Positions 9,768 through 18,011 of a DNA stretch of 64,000 bases are shown piece by piece. The notes under the pieces were generated by a model. That model was not told where the DNA came from, made no database searches, and saw only the letters and a list, made by a program, of their open reading frames with translations. The translations under genes and the position numbers were made by a program. Origin of the DNA: JARRQJ01 sp963810615 (GTDB lineage: Bacteria; Pseudomonadota; Gammaproteobacteria; DRLM01); contig CAWEOA010000008.1 of the NCBI GenBank assembly GCA_963810615.1, positions 1-64,000 on the forward strand, in the 5' to 3' direction. Position 1 is the first letter of the stretch; each line of letters opens with the position of its first letter.

Positions 9768-11810
9768 TCAGGCGATGTCCGAGATGCTCGAATCGTTTTG
9801 TTGCAGAAAGGCAATGAAGGCCGCGGTGACGTGGGGATCGAATTGCGTACCGGCATGGCGGCGCAGTTCTTCAATGGCCTGTCGCCCGGAAAGACCGGAG
9901 CGATAGGCGCGCGGCGAAATCATCGCATTGTAAGCGTCGATGATGCTGAGCACCCGCGCCAGATAAGGGATCTCCTCACCCTTGAGACCATTGGGATAGC
10001 CGTGGCCGTCGTAGCGCTCGTGATGATAGAGGATGGTCGGCAGCACCGCCGTCAACTGCTCGGTCTGCCTGATCAACGCCTGCGCCAGAGTGGGATGAGA
10101 GTTCATCAGCTTGCGCTCTTCGGCGGTGAGTGGCCCCTGTTTGTCCAGCAATTTGCTGGGGATGCCGATGATGCCGATGTTGTGCAGCAGACTGGCATAT
10201 TGCAGGTTTCTTTTATCCTGGTCTCCCAGCTGCAAGACCTCCGCGAAGCGCATGGCACAGTCCGACACCGCCTCGGAGTGACCTTTGATATAAGGGCTCT
10301 TGGCGTCGATGACCGCGGCCAGGTCTTTGAGCATATTCAGATGCGGGTCGCGGAGCAGTTCCTGCAAATGCAGGGGATTGTCTCCGGCCAGCAATCCCAG
10401 CGCCTCGCTATACACAACGATGCGGTTGCGCCCCGCCCGTTTCGCGGAGAACAGCGCCTGATCCGCCGCTCCGATCAGATCCTCACGCTGTTCCGCGTCC
10501 TGGGGAAAGGACGCGGAACCGATACTGACCGTAATCTTCAAGGCCTGGCCCGCGCCTACATTATAAGAGCAGGCGGCGATGCGACGGCGGAGCTCTTCGG
10601 CAATGACCTTGGCACCGCCTTGCCCGGTTTCGGGCAAGATAACCGCGAACTCCTCTCCGCCGTATCTGAATACCTTATCGACGCTACGCAGCTGGGTTCT
10701 TAAATTGTGCGCCATCTCTTTCAATATCGAGTCGCCGACCTGGTGACCATAGGCGTCGTTCACCATCTTGAAATGATCCAGGTCCAACATCAGCAGCGAA
10801 AATTCGCTGCCATAGCGGTGACTGCGCTCAAGTTCCTCGGCCAAGTGTTTTTGAAATTCCATATGATTGTACAAGCCGGTCAAGCTGTCGGTGACGGCCT
10901 GCTGTTCTTTCTTTTCCAGAAAGCGCGCGTTGTCGATGGCGACACCCACGTGAACCGCCAAGGTGGAAACGGTATTGATTTCCTCCTGCGTGAAGGCCTG
11001 GCGATCGTGCTTATTAAGCAGGCATAAGGCCCCTTCCACCTGCCCTTGCATGGTAAGCGGTACGCACATCATATTACGGGCATGCGCGTGTAGCCACGGG
11101 GTCGCCGGCCATTGCGGATGAAGCTGCGGCTCTTCCACTACGACCGGCTGCTTAGTGCTATATGCCGCCGACAGCATGCCGATCGCCTCCACCGATCCCA
11201 TAAACCGCGCATGGTCGAGATCCGCGCCATGAACACTGATGAACACCACTGCGCCCTCCGCATTTACCAGATAGACGATGCTGTGTTCGACGCCGATGAG
11301 TTCCGTAACGCCCTTAACCAGGTGCCGGGACAGTACATCCACCCTGCGCTCCTTGGCCACCGCGAATGAAAGTTCATAGAGACGCTGCCCCCGCAGCGAA
11401 GCCTCTTCCAATTCCCGCCGCATCCGATCTTGGCGGATGACCCGTTCGATGGATACCGGCAGCGCTTCGTGATAATTGCTTATTTTGACTATATAGTCCT
11501 GAGCACCGTTCTTCATCGCCTCCACGGCAATGCCCTCGTCACCCTGACCGGTTACCATGATCACCGGCGGTTTTGTTCGACCCTGATTGATTTCATAGAG
11601 CACTTCCAAGCCGTTCATCCCCGGAAGGCTGTAGTCGAGAATCACCACATCGATATCATCGGCCTGCGCTAGAATCTCCAGCGCGGCTGAACCGCTGTCG
11701 GCCTCGGTCACGCGCATATCCGGCGTTTTCTCCACGAGCGCATCGATGGTCAACTCGCGTTGATCCAGATTGTCTTCAACCAATAGGATATGCATCGGCG
11801 ACTTAGGCAT
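9768..11810 (-). CDS. REC-GAF-GGDEF-HD-GYP cyclic-di-GMP signalling protein with degenerate HD motif
   Basis: 680 residues. The REC domain (6-125) has phosphoacceptor Asp59 (ILDYSLPG). The GAF domain spans about 150-300. The GGDEF domain (305-468) has an intact GGEEF at 384-388 and an RxxD inhibitory site at 375-378, so diguanylate cyclase activity is expected. The HD-GYP domain (490-670) keeps HHERYDGHGYP (596-606) but carries HN instead of HD at 543-544 (LLHNIGIIGIP), and DAYNAM where DAYDAL is usual. Phosphodiesterase activity is thus doubtful. It is the third gene after the kinase and response regulator, 18 bp from the latter, and is probably its output. ATG 11810 was chosen; ATG 11795 is an alternative. 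Confidence 0.9.
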   Translation of the reverse strand: MPKSPMHILLVEDNLDQRELTIDALVEKTPDMRVTEADSGSAALEILAQADDIDVVILDYSLPGMNGLEVLYEINQGRTKPPVIMVTGQGDEGIAVEAMKNGAQDYIVKISNYHEALPVSIERVIRQDRMRRELEEASLRGQRLYELSFAVAKERRVDVLSRHLVKGVTELIGVEHSIVYLVNAEGAVVFISVHGADLDHARFMGSVEAIGMLSAAYSTKQPVVVEEPQLHPQWPATPWLHAHARNMMCVPLTMQGQVEGALCLLNKHDRQAFTQEEINTVSTLAVHVGVAIDNARFLEKKEQQAVTDSLTGLYNHMEFQKHLAEELERSHRYGSEFSLLMLDLDHFKMVNDAYGHQVGDSILKEMAHNLRTQLRSVDKVFRYGGEEFAVILPETGQGGAKVIAEELRRRIAACSYNVGAGQALKITVSIGSASFPQDAEQREDLIGAADQALFSAKRAGRNRIVVYSEALGLLAGDNPLHLQELLRDPHLNMLKDLAAVIDAKSPYIKGHSEAVSDCAMRFAEVLQLGDQDKRNLQYASLLHNIGIIGIPSKLLDKQGPLTAEERKLMNSHPTLAQALIRQTEQLTAVLPTILYHHERYDGHGYPNGLKGEEIPYLARVLSIIDAYNAMISPRAYRSGLSGRQAIEELRRHAGTQFDPHVTAAFIAFLQQNDSSISDIA

Positions 11811-11828
11811 GACGAGATCTATACGGCC

Positions 11829-12263
11829 TCATGAATGAGCAGGCGTCGCCTCGCGGTTGGTCGCGAACCAGTAATGCTCCAGGGACTGCAGCTTGTCGTA
11901 ATACTCCTCGAACTTTACCGGCTTAGTGATGAAGCTGTTCACCCCCAGACGGTAGCATTCGAGTATCTCGTCATTGCGATCGCTGGTAGTCAGCATCACC
12001 ACGGGAATTATTTTCAGATCGTAATCTTCCTTAATTACCTGCAGGACCTCCAGACCGTTGGCCTTGGGCAGATTAAGGTCGAGCAAAATCAGCGTGGGAC
12101 GCGGGACATTCGTATGCTTGCCCTTGCGTTGCAGGAAATCGATGGCCTCCTGGCCGTCCTTTACCCAGTGAATCTCCGTGGCAATCGCATCGTCGCCAAA
12201 CGACTGCTTCACCATCTCGGCGTGATCTTCATTATCTTCAACCAGCAGGATCACATTAGCCAT
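11829..12263 (-). CDS. Single-domain response regulator (Rcp1-like)
   Basis: 144 residues consisting only of a receiver domain. Acidic residues are in LLVEDNED, phosphoacceptor Asp62 is in LILLDLNLPKANG, the Thr is in VVMLTTSDRND, and the Lys is in FITKPVKFEEYYDKL. The C-terminal YYDKLQSLEHYWF is characteristic of Rcp1-type regulators that pair with phytochrome-like kinases. The start ATG at 12263 has GGAGAG upstream and overlaps the kinase stop by eight bases (ATGGCTAA). An ATG at 12284, with AGGAG, is possible and would add seven residues. It probably relays phosphate from the kinase. Confidence 0.92.
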   Translation of the reverse strand: MANVILLVEDNEDHAEMVKQSFGDDAIATEIHWVKDGQEAIDFLQRKGKHTNVPRPTLILLDLNLPKANGLEVLQVIKEDYDLKIIPVVMLTTSDRNDEILECYRLGVNSFITKPVKFEEYYDKLQSLEHYWFATNREATPAHS

Positions 12264-14160
12264 TCGATACTCTCTCCAATTCATATGCTTCTCCTGAATA
12301 CTGGGGAATGTCTTCCCTTGGGAAGCTAAAGAAGAAGGTGGTGCCCTTGCCCACCACCGATTCGAACCATATCCGGCCGCCGGCCATATCGATGATCTTC
12401 TTCACGATCGCCAAACCGATGCCCGTTCCTTCCACCGAGACATCCTTGAGGCGCTGAAACATCTTGAAAACCTTGTCATGGTATTTCTGATCGATACCGA
12501 TGCCGTTGTCTTTGACGTAGTACTCGACATAGCCATCCACTTCCCGTCCGCCGATCTCGATGCAGGGCTGGGGCTGGTCGCCCATGAACTTCATGCCGTT
12601 GCTGATGAGGTTTAAAAAAATCTTGCACAGGGCATTGCGATCGAACACCACGGCCGGCAGCGGCGAATGCACCTTGATGGCGATATTCCCTTCCCGGATG
12701 CGACTGTCGCATTGATCCAGGCTTTCCCTCACCACCGTATCCGTCTCGAGCTGCACCATATGGTATTCGTGCTTGCCGACCCGCGAAAAATTCAGCAAGT
12801 CGGTAATCAGCTGTTCCATGAAGCCGGCGTTGGACATGAGTCTTTGCAGATAGTGCGTACCTTGTTCTCCCAATTGCTCGCCGCATTTTTTTTGCAGCAT
12901 CGCCGCCATGCCGTACAGCGAAATGACCGGCGCCTTCAGATCATGGGTGATACTGTAGAGAAACGACTCCAGCTCGCGATTGGCCTCTTTGACCTGTTCC
13001 GTGCGCTCTTCGATCATTCTTTCCATATGGATCGTGTAGTCTTTCAATTGACCCACCATGTGCCCAACATCGACCTGCAGGGCCGCCATCTCCCGCGGCG
13101 TCAAGGCATGCGGCGGATCGGGCATCTGCGACAAATCGCCCTCGCTCACCGCGGTAACGATGTTGGCCAGCTTGCGAATCGGCCGCGCCAGACCCTCAGC
13201 CAGGAGGGTCGCGACGAGCAAACCCGCCAGCAGGGCGATGCCTGCCACGGTCAGCACTTGTGTACGCGCCGCCGCCGCCTGACTCAGCTCGTAAACTTGC
13301 GGGCGATATACCACCACGCTCCAATCCAGACCATGGGCGGTTACGGCGGTGACCGAGGCGCGCATCGCCACCCCTTTGTCATCCTCGCCGGTGCGAATCT
13401 CTATGCCGCTGCCGGTATATTTCTTGAACAAGGCCAGCTGCGAGAGGGTAGCCACGGCCCGGCGCAGCTTGGCATCCGGATAGGCGATTACGCGGCCCGC
13501 ATGGTCCAGCACCGCGACCTGTAAGCCCGGCATCCCCTTGATGGTCGAATCGACCAGCTTTTGGATGCTGCCCAAGTCCAGCGAGCCCTCGACGAAACCC
13601 ACCAGGCCGCCCTGCTCGTCACGGACCGGCGCGGCGATCTGGACGTTGGGCACGCCGGAACGTTTGCCGATTTGTACCCGTGAGATGGCTGTACTGCCGG
13701 TGCGTTTCACCACCTGGTAATAATCACGGCTGGAATAGTTGGTGCCGGCATTGGGCTTGCCGTCTTCGTTAAACGGAGGGTCGGTGACGATGGACACGGC
13801 ATCGGCACCGGCGATGTACATGACGGAGAAACCGCCGTAACGCGCGCGCAACGAGCTGACCATGGGCTGCAGCACGGCCTTGTCGAGACTGCCGCGCGCC
13901 TGCACCTGCCCGGCGAGGGTTTCCACCGCCCGAACGTGGCCATCGACGATCTGGCCGATGCCCTGTTCCAGGGTCTGGGCGACGAACTGCCGCTCCTGAT
14001 CCACATCGTCCAGCTGTTTGGCTTCCCATTTGGTGACTTGGATAACGCCCAATACCAGTACCGGCAGCGCCGCCACCAGACCCAGACAGCAGAAGATGTA
14101 ACCTCGCAGTCCGATGCGCGCCTTGCGCCGCGCCGGCTTCGGATCAGGGATGCCCTGCAC
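12256..14160 (-). CDS. Membrane sensor histidine kinase (Cache-HAMP-HisKA-HATPase)
   Basis: 634 residues. Membrane helices at about 21-42 and 302-324 flank a periplasmic double-Cache/PDC sensor (NYSSRDYYQVVKRTGSTAIS at 141-160). A HAMP linker follows (325-380), then a coiled coil and the H-box LYSITHDLKAPV with His406. The ATPase has an N-box (NLISNGMKFMGD), G1 (VKDNGIGID) and G2 (GTGIGLAIVKKI). The H-box type and the downstream Rcp1-like regulator resemble phytochrome-family kinases, but no photosensory domain is present. The start is GTG at 14160 with a strong AAGGAG. It is the first gene of a three-gene signalling operon; the ligand is unknown. Confidence 0.93.
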   Translation of the reverse strand: MQGIPDPKPARRKARIGLRGYIFCCLGLVAALPVLVLGVIQVTKWEAKQLDDVDQERQFVAQTLEQGIGQIVDGHVRAVETLAGQVQARGSLDKAVLQPMVSSLRARYGGFSVMYIAGADAVSIVTDPPFNEDGKPNAGTNYSSRDYYQVVKRTGSTAISRVQIGKRSGVPNVQIAAPVRDEQGGLVGFVEGSLDLGSIQKLVDSTIKGMPGLQVAVLDHAGRVIAYPDAKLRRAVATLSQLALFKKYTGSGIEIRTGEDDKGVAMRASVTAVTAHGLDWSVVVYRPQVYELSQAAAARTQVLTVAGIALLAGLLVATLLAEGLARPIRKLANIVTAVSEGDLSQMPDPPHALTPREMAALQVDVGHMVGQLKDYTIHMERMIEERTEQVKEANRELESFLYSITHDLKAPVISLYGMAAMLQKKCGEQLGEQGTHYLQRLMSNAGFMEQLITDLLNFSRVGKHEYHMVQLETDTVVRESLDQCDSRIREGNIAIKVHSPLPAVVFDRNALCKIFLNLISNGMKFMGDQPQPCIEIGGREVDGYVEYYVKDNGIGIDQKYHDKVFKMFQRLKDVSVEGTGIGLAIVKKIIDMAGGRIWFESVVGKGTTFFFSFPREDIPQYSGEAYELERVSNG

Positions 14161-14438
14161 TACAGCTCTCCTTACCCATCATGAAAAGGCGCCGCCACCC
14201 TTGAGAAAAGTTAAGAATAATAATTACTGGAACATTAACGGCAGGTAATGTGATTTTTTGTAGCCTCAATCAGCCGCTTGCGGTTCAGGCGCGAGGCTAC
14301 CTCAGCGTATGGCGCCGCGATCCGCAGTGTAAAAGGGCTGGATTGATATGCAGGAATAGGACGGCCGTGCCGCCGATCAACGGCGGAATAGACCGGGTCG
14401 CCGCGCGATTGGCGGCATCTTAATATATTTCCGGCGGG

Positions 14439-15326
14439 CTATTTGATATGCGCCAGAATGCCTTCCAGCTCGTCCAGGCTGTTGTAGTTGATAACGAGTT
14501 TACCTTTGCCCTTGGCCGTGTGGTGGAACTGCACCGCCGCACCCAGTTTTTCCGCCAATTCGTCCTGGAGACGGCGGACATCCGGGTCCAGGCTCGCCGC
14601 GGCCGGTTTTTCGTCGGGCAGGTTCTTCACCCAGCGTTTCACCAAGGCCTCGGTTTCCCGCACCGACAGGCCTTTTTCCGCCACTGTGCGCGCGGCGGCG
14701 CTCTGCGCGGCGTCCTTCAAGGCCAGCAGGGCGCGGGCATGGCCCATCTCCAGCCGACGTTGTTCCAGGAGCTGCTTGACGTCGTCGTTGAGTTCCAGGA
14801 GGCGCAACAGGTTGGACACCGCCGCACGGGAACGGCCCACTGCCTCGGCAACTTCTTGATGAGTAAGCTGAAATTCACGGATAAGGCGTTGCAGGGCATT
14901 GGCCTCTTCCATGGGGTTGAGGTTTTCGCGCTGGATGTTCTCGATGAGGGCCATGGCCATGGCCGCCTGGTCGGAGACGTCGCGTATCACGGCGGGGATT
15001 TCTTGCAGACCCGCCAGCTGGGCCGCGCGCCAGCGCCGTTCCCCGGCGATGATCTCATAACTGCCGGTGCCGGAGGGTTTGACCACGATGGGCTGCACTA
15101 CCCCTTGCGCCTTGATGGAATTGGCCAGGTCTTCCAGGCTCTCCGGGTGCATGTCGACCCGGGGCTGATACTTGCCACGGCGCACCAAATCTACCGGCAG
15201 TTGCCGCAAGTCACCCCCAGGCGATGCGGCCTGCGGCGCGGGCGCCACCGCTTGGACCCCGCCGAGCAAGGCATCCAGGCCCCGGCCCAATCCTCGTTTT
15301 TTTGCCGTCATACGTTCTGAACTCAT
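14439..15326 (-). CDS. parB: Chromosome partitioning protein ParB
   Basis: 295-residue CTPase and parS-binding protein. The N-terminal KKRGLGRGLDALLGG is the ParA-interacting signature. The C-motifs are PRVDMHPESLEDLANSIKAQGV and YEIIAGERRWRAAQLAGL, followed by ALIENIQRENLNPMEEA and the HTH LTHQEVAEAVGRSRAAVSNLLRLLEL. A C-terminal dimerisation segment ends in NSLDELEGILAHIK. It starts 13 bp after parA. Two near-consensus parS sites lie in recF in this window. Confidence 0.97.
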   Translation of the reverse strand: MSSERMTAKKRGLGRGLDALLGGVQAVAPAPQAASPGGDLRQLPVDLVRRGKYQPRVDMHPESLEDLANSIKAQGVVQPIVVKPSGTGSYEIIAGERRWRAAQLAGLQEIPAVIRDVSDQAAMAMALIENIQRENLNPMEEANALQRLIREFQLTHQEVAEAVGRSRAAVSNLLRLLELNDDVKQLLEQRRLEMGHARALLALKDAAQSAAARTVAEKGLSVRETEALVKRWVKNLPDEKPAAASLDPDVRRLQDELAEKLGAAVQFHHTAKGKGKLVINYNSLDELEGILAHIK

Positions 15327-15339
15327 TAATTATTTATAG

Positions 15340-16167
15340 TTAAACGGGCTGTTGTTCCGGCTGCTGCGGCTCGCCGGTCATCGCCTGGGCTGCCGTTTGT
15401 TCCTGGTCGGCGCGGCGCAGGATCTCCCCGGCCAGGGCCAAATAGGCCTGTGCGCCGCGGGAGGACTTATCATACAGCAACACCGGCAGACCATGGCTGG
15501 GCGCCTCCGCCACCCGCACATTGCGCGGGATGACCGTACGGTAGACCTTTTCGCCGAAGTGCTGCACCAACTGGGCCGAGACATCATTGGCTAGGTTATT
15601 GCGCGGATCGAACATGGTGCGCAATACCCCCCCTACTTGCAGGCGGGGATTGAGGGTGTTGCGGATCTTGTCCAGGGTACGGACCAGGGCCGACAAACCC
15701 TCTAGGGCAAAATATTCGCATTGCATGGGAATCAGCACCCACTCGGTTGCCACCAGGGCATTGAGGGTCAGCATGTTCAGGGAGGGAGGGCAGTCGATCA
15801 GGACATAGTCGTAGTCCAGGTGCGCCGCCTCCAAGGCGCGCTTGAGGCGGTGCTCGCGCTGTGGCAGATCCAGCATCGCGATCTCGGCGCCGGTGAGATC
15901 GTCATTGGCAGGCAGAAGATTGAAGCCGGCCTGACCCGCCGCAACCGCCGTCGAAGCAATGTCACGGTCTTCAACCAAGACATCGTATATAGAGGCGTTG
16001 ACGGTGCGCTTGTCCACCCCGCTGCCCATGGTGGCATTACCCTGGGGATCCAGGTCGATCAATAACACCCGACGCTTGGTGGCCGCCAAGGACGCCGCCA
16101 GATTGACCGAGGTGGTGGTCTTTCCCACCCCGCCTTTTTGATTGGTGATGGCAATGATCTTGGCCAA
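15340..16167 (-). CDS. parA: Chromosome partitioning ATPase ParA (Soj)
   Basis: Walker-type ATPase that positions ParB-bound origins. The deviant Walker A is KGGVGKTTTSVNLAASLA, followed by LLIDLDPQGNATMGSG and VLIDCPPSLNMLTLNAL. An in-frame ATG at 16275 would add 36 atypical residues. I chose TTG at 16167 (read as M-AKIIAITNQKGG), giving 275 residues, the family length. parA and parB form an operon, and the position next to rsmG/mnmG is the conserved one. Confidence 0.95.
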   Translation of the reverse strand: MAKIIAITNQKGGVGKTTTSVNLAASLAATKRRVLLIDLDPQGNATMGSGVDKRTVNASIYDVLVEDRDIASTAVAAGQAGFNLLPANDDLTGAEIAMLDLPQREHRLKRALEAAHLDYDYVLIDCPPSLNMLTLNALVATEWVLIPMQCEYFALEGLSALVRTLDKIRNTLNPRLQVGGVLRTMFDPRNNLANDVSAQLVQHFGEKVYRTVIPRNVRVAEAPSHGLPVLLYDKSSRGAQAYLALAGEILRRADQEQTAAQAMTGEPQQPEQQPV

Positions 16168-16439
16168 GTACCCGTCCGTCCCCTGATTCAGTCTTAATCG
16201 AACAGCGATTATACGGCAGCGCGGGAGGATCGGGCAGCTAATAATTGTGCGGGCTTGTCCTCTATTATCCGGCACTTAATCACAACGAGGGCATTACTGC
16301 GGGACAAAACCGTTTTCGCTGCGACTTGCCGTGAACTTTATTAAAGAAGCGGCGGTCTCACTTTGTAAGGAATTTTATGTGGTGCTGGAGAGTTTAGTTG
16401 TAAGCGATGTTGGTAGCGGTAATTGCGTACTGATTCACT
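16168..16439. other. Intergenic region upstream of parA
   Basis: No protein-coding gene is seen. It should hold the parA promoter (minus strand) and, further right, a promoter for the plus-strand transcript candidate that begins near 16440. I could not identify convincing -35/-10 pairs for either. Confidence 0.4.
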
Positions 16440-16593
16440 AAAGTTTTTTAGTATTCAGTTTGGTTTAAGGTAGTCTGCGTAGGCTTTTGCGTAAGGAGCC
16501 GGCAGACAGTGTAAGGGATCTATCCCGAACACGCAGTCTTCATGGTTCCCCTCCCCTCTTTAGGCAGAAGCCCCCCTTCTGCCTTCTTTTTTT
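16440..16593 (+). ncRNA. Candidate structured small RNA
   Basis: A stretch without a convincing reading frame that ends in a strong plus-strand terminator. Nested pairings are visible. GTCTGC (16473-16478) pairs with GCAGAC (16502-16507) around an inner GGCT/AGCC helix. GTGT (16509-16512) pairs with ACAC (16529-16532) enclosing GGGA/TCCC with a TCTA loop. A pyrimidine-rich linker then precedes the terminator hairpin. It does not match 6S, SRP, tmRNA, RNase P or 5S RNA as far as I can judge. No plus-strand gene follows for several hundred bases, so a leader is unlikely. The 5' end is a guess. Confidence 0.4.
16562..16593 (+). terminator. Intrinsic terminator of the plus-strand transcript
   Basis: A perfect 9-bp stem AGGCAGAAG/CTTCTGCCT with a CCCCC loop is followed by TCTTTTTTT. 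It points rightward although the nearest annotated genes on both sides are on the minus strand, so a separate plus-strand transcript is implied. Confidence 0.85.
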
Positions 16594-16664
16594 GGGCTTG
16601 TTAAACACGTTCACCGTGATCCCTGCGCCTCGATGTTCATCGCAGAATATGGAGCGCAAGCCTT

Positions 16665-16702
16665 AAATAAAAAGGCAGACGACCGTGCGCGCATCGCCTG
16701 CC
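16665..16702 (-). terminator. Intrinsic terminator downstream of the small secreted protein gene
   Basis: On the minus strand GGCAGGCGA pairs with TCGTCTGCC (one G-U pair) and is followed by TTTTTATTT. It lies 20 bp after the stop of the 16723-17109 gene and isolates it from parA. Confidence 0.75.
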
Positions 16703-16722
16703 TCCGCGTTGCTCCGATTTAA

Positions 16723-17109
16723 TTATTTGCCCAGCTGTACCCAGATAAGCCGCAAATGTTTTCTCCCCGGGATTAAAGGTGCCTGCAGCGTTACCGGCAT
16801 ATCATGCAGGTAGGCCTCCCTCAAGGTCTCGATCATGGTGCGCGCGGCGGGATCTTCCTGGTGATAGGAAATGCCGAACACGGTGTCCGGTTGACTCTCC
16901 AGGGTAACGAGCACCTCCGCATCCAAGCGATCATTGGGCGGCCCGATCTCCAGCCCCTTAATCTGTGCGCGAAACAAGGATATCTTTCCCGATTTAGTCA
17001 CCATCGCCGCATGTTCGCCACGCAACGAGCCGGGGGTGTCGGCTTGCGCCAATGAAATAGAGAAGAGTAATGCCGTTATGGGAACCAAGAGCCGATATAA
17101 AGTTTTCAT
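16723..17109 (-). CDS. Small secreted protein of unknown function
   Basis: 128 residues beginning with a clear signal peptide, MKTLYRLLVPITALLFSIS, with likely cleavage after LAQA near residue 23. The mature part is a compact beta-rich domain (GKISLFRAQIKGLEIG, DAEVLVTLESQPDTVFGISY, MPVTLQAPLIPG, LRLIWVQLGK) with no motif I recognise. ATG 17109 has GGAG nine bases upstream and was preferred over an in-frame ATG 39 bp earlier. It is monocistronic, with its own terminator, and sits between rsmG and parA, where these genes are normally adjacent. Confidence 0.75.
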   Translation of the reverse strand: MKTLYRLLVPITALLFSISLAQADTPGSLRGEHAAMVTKSGKISLFRAQIKGLEIGPPNDRLDAEVLVTLESQPDTVFGISYHQEDPAARTMIETLREAYLHDMPVTLQAPLIPGRKHLRLIWVQLGK

Positions 17110-17320
17110 CGCCGTGTACTCCCTGTTGTTTACTGTACGATTCCACATTACAACCCCAAAGTTAATTGTCTCTTAAGAGTTCCGGTTGTATTAATAGTTT
17201 AGTAAACGCAGGCCGCTTGCACAGCAACGCCCATGCTGATATCCAAGGGACGGTTTGCCGACGGCAAAATAAAAAACGGAAATAAAAATGGATGGCTATC
17301 GATGTCGCGCAAGCACTGCG

Positions 17321-17977
17321 CTAAGTTTCATTCGAATCGATTGGAAAAATCTGCACCACATGCCGTTCTTCATCCAGCCCGGGCACGGCGAGGCGCGTTA
17401 TATCTTTTAAACTATAGCCCGGCGGTAGTGCGGATAATTCTTCTTGCGGATAGCGGCCTTTCATCGCCAACAACACACCGCCGCTGTGGCGGCACCATGG
17501 CCCCGCCACCGTAACGAACTCGGCGATACTGCTGAAGGCGCGGGAGATGACCGTATCGAACAAGCCCAGGGAATCATAATTTTCCACGCGCTGGGTCTTC
17601 ACCTCCACGTTGCTGAGTCCCAACTCGCTGCCGGCCTGCACGACAAACCGCGTCTTCTTGGCCACGCTGTCCAGCAACGCGAACTCCATCTCGGGAAGCG
17701 CGATGGCCAGCGGAATACCGGGCAGGCCGGCGCCGGTGCCAACATCCAGGACCCGCGGCCCTTTTATAAACGGCATTACCGCCAGGCTGTCGAGCAGGTG
17801 GCGGGTAACCATGTCGCGGGGATTGCGTATCGCGGTGAGATTGTAGACTTGGTTCCACTTAACCAGCAGTTGCACATAGTCGAGCAGCTTGGTGCATTGG
17901 GCGGGACTCAAGGTAAGTCGCAGCGCCTCGATGCCTCTCGCCAACTGCTGGGCCAGCACATCTTCAGGCGCATTCAT
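17321..17977 (-). CDS. rsmG: 16S rRNA (guanine-527-N7)-methyltransferase
   Basis: 218 residues, the family length. The conserved core is KWNQVYNLTAIRNPRDMVTRHLLDSLAV, the SAM motif VLDVGTGAGLPGIPLAI, and VISRAFSSIAEFV. It methylates G527 of 16S rRNA and affects streptomycin sensitivity in other bacteria. It starts 34 bp after mnmG in the conserved mnmG-rsmG-parA-parB order, here interrupted by the small secreted protein gene. Confidence 0.96.
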   Translation of the reverse strand: MNAPEDVLAQQLARGIEALRLTLSPAQCTKLLDYVQLLVKWNQVYNLTAIRNPRDMVTRHLLDSLAVMPFIKGPRVLDVGTGAGLPGIPLAIALPEMEFALLDSVAKKTRFVVQAGSELGLSNVEVKTQRVENYDSLGLFDTVISRAFSSIAEFVTVAGPWCRHSGGVLLAMKGRYPQEELSALPPGYSLKDITRLAVPGLDEERHVVQIFPIDSNET

Positions 17978-18011
17978 GGATGTTCACCGCTGTCGCCGTC
18001 TCTGCTTGTTT

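Noticed and set aside
16515..16540. Sequence resembling the 5S rRNA loop (CCCGAACAC)
   Set aside because: Only a short coincidence; the surrounding helices of 5S rRNA are missing.
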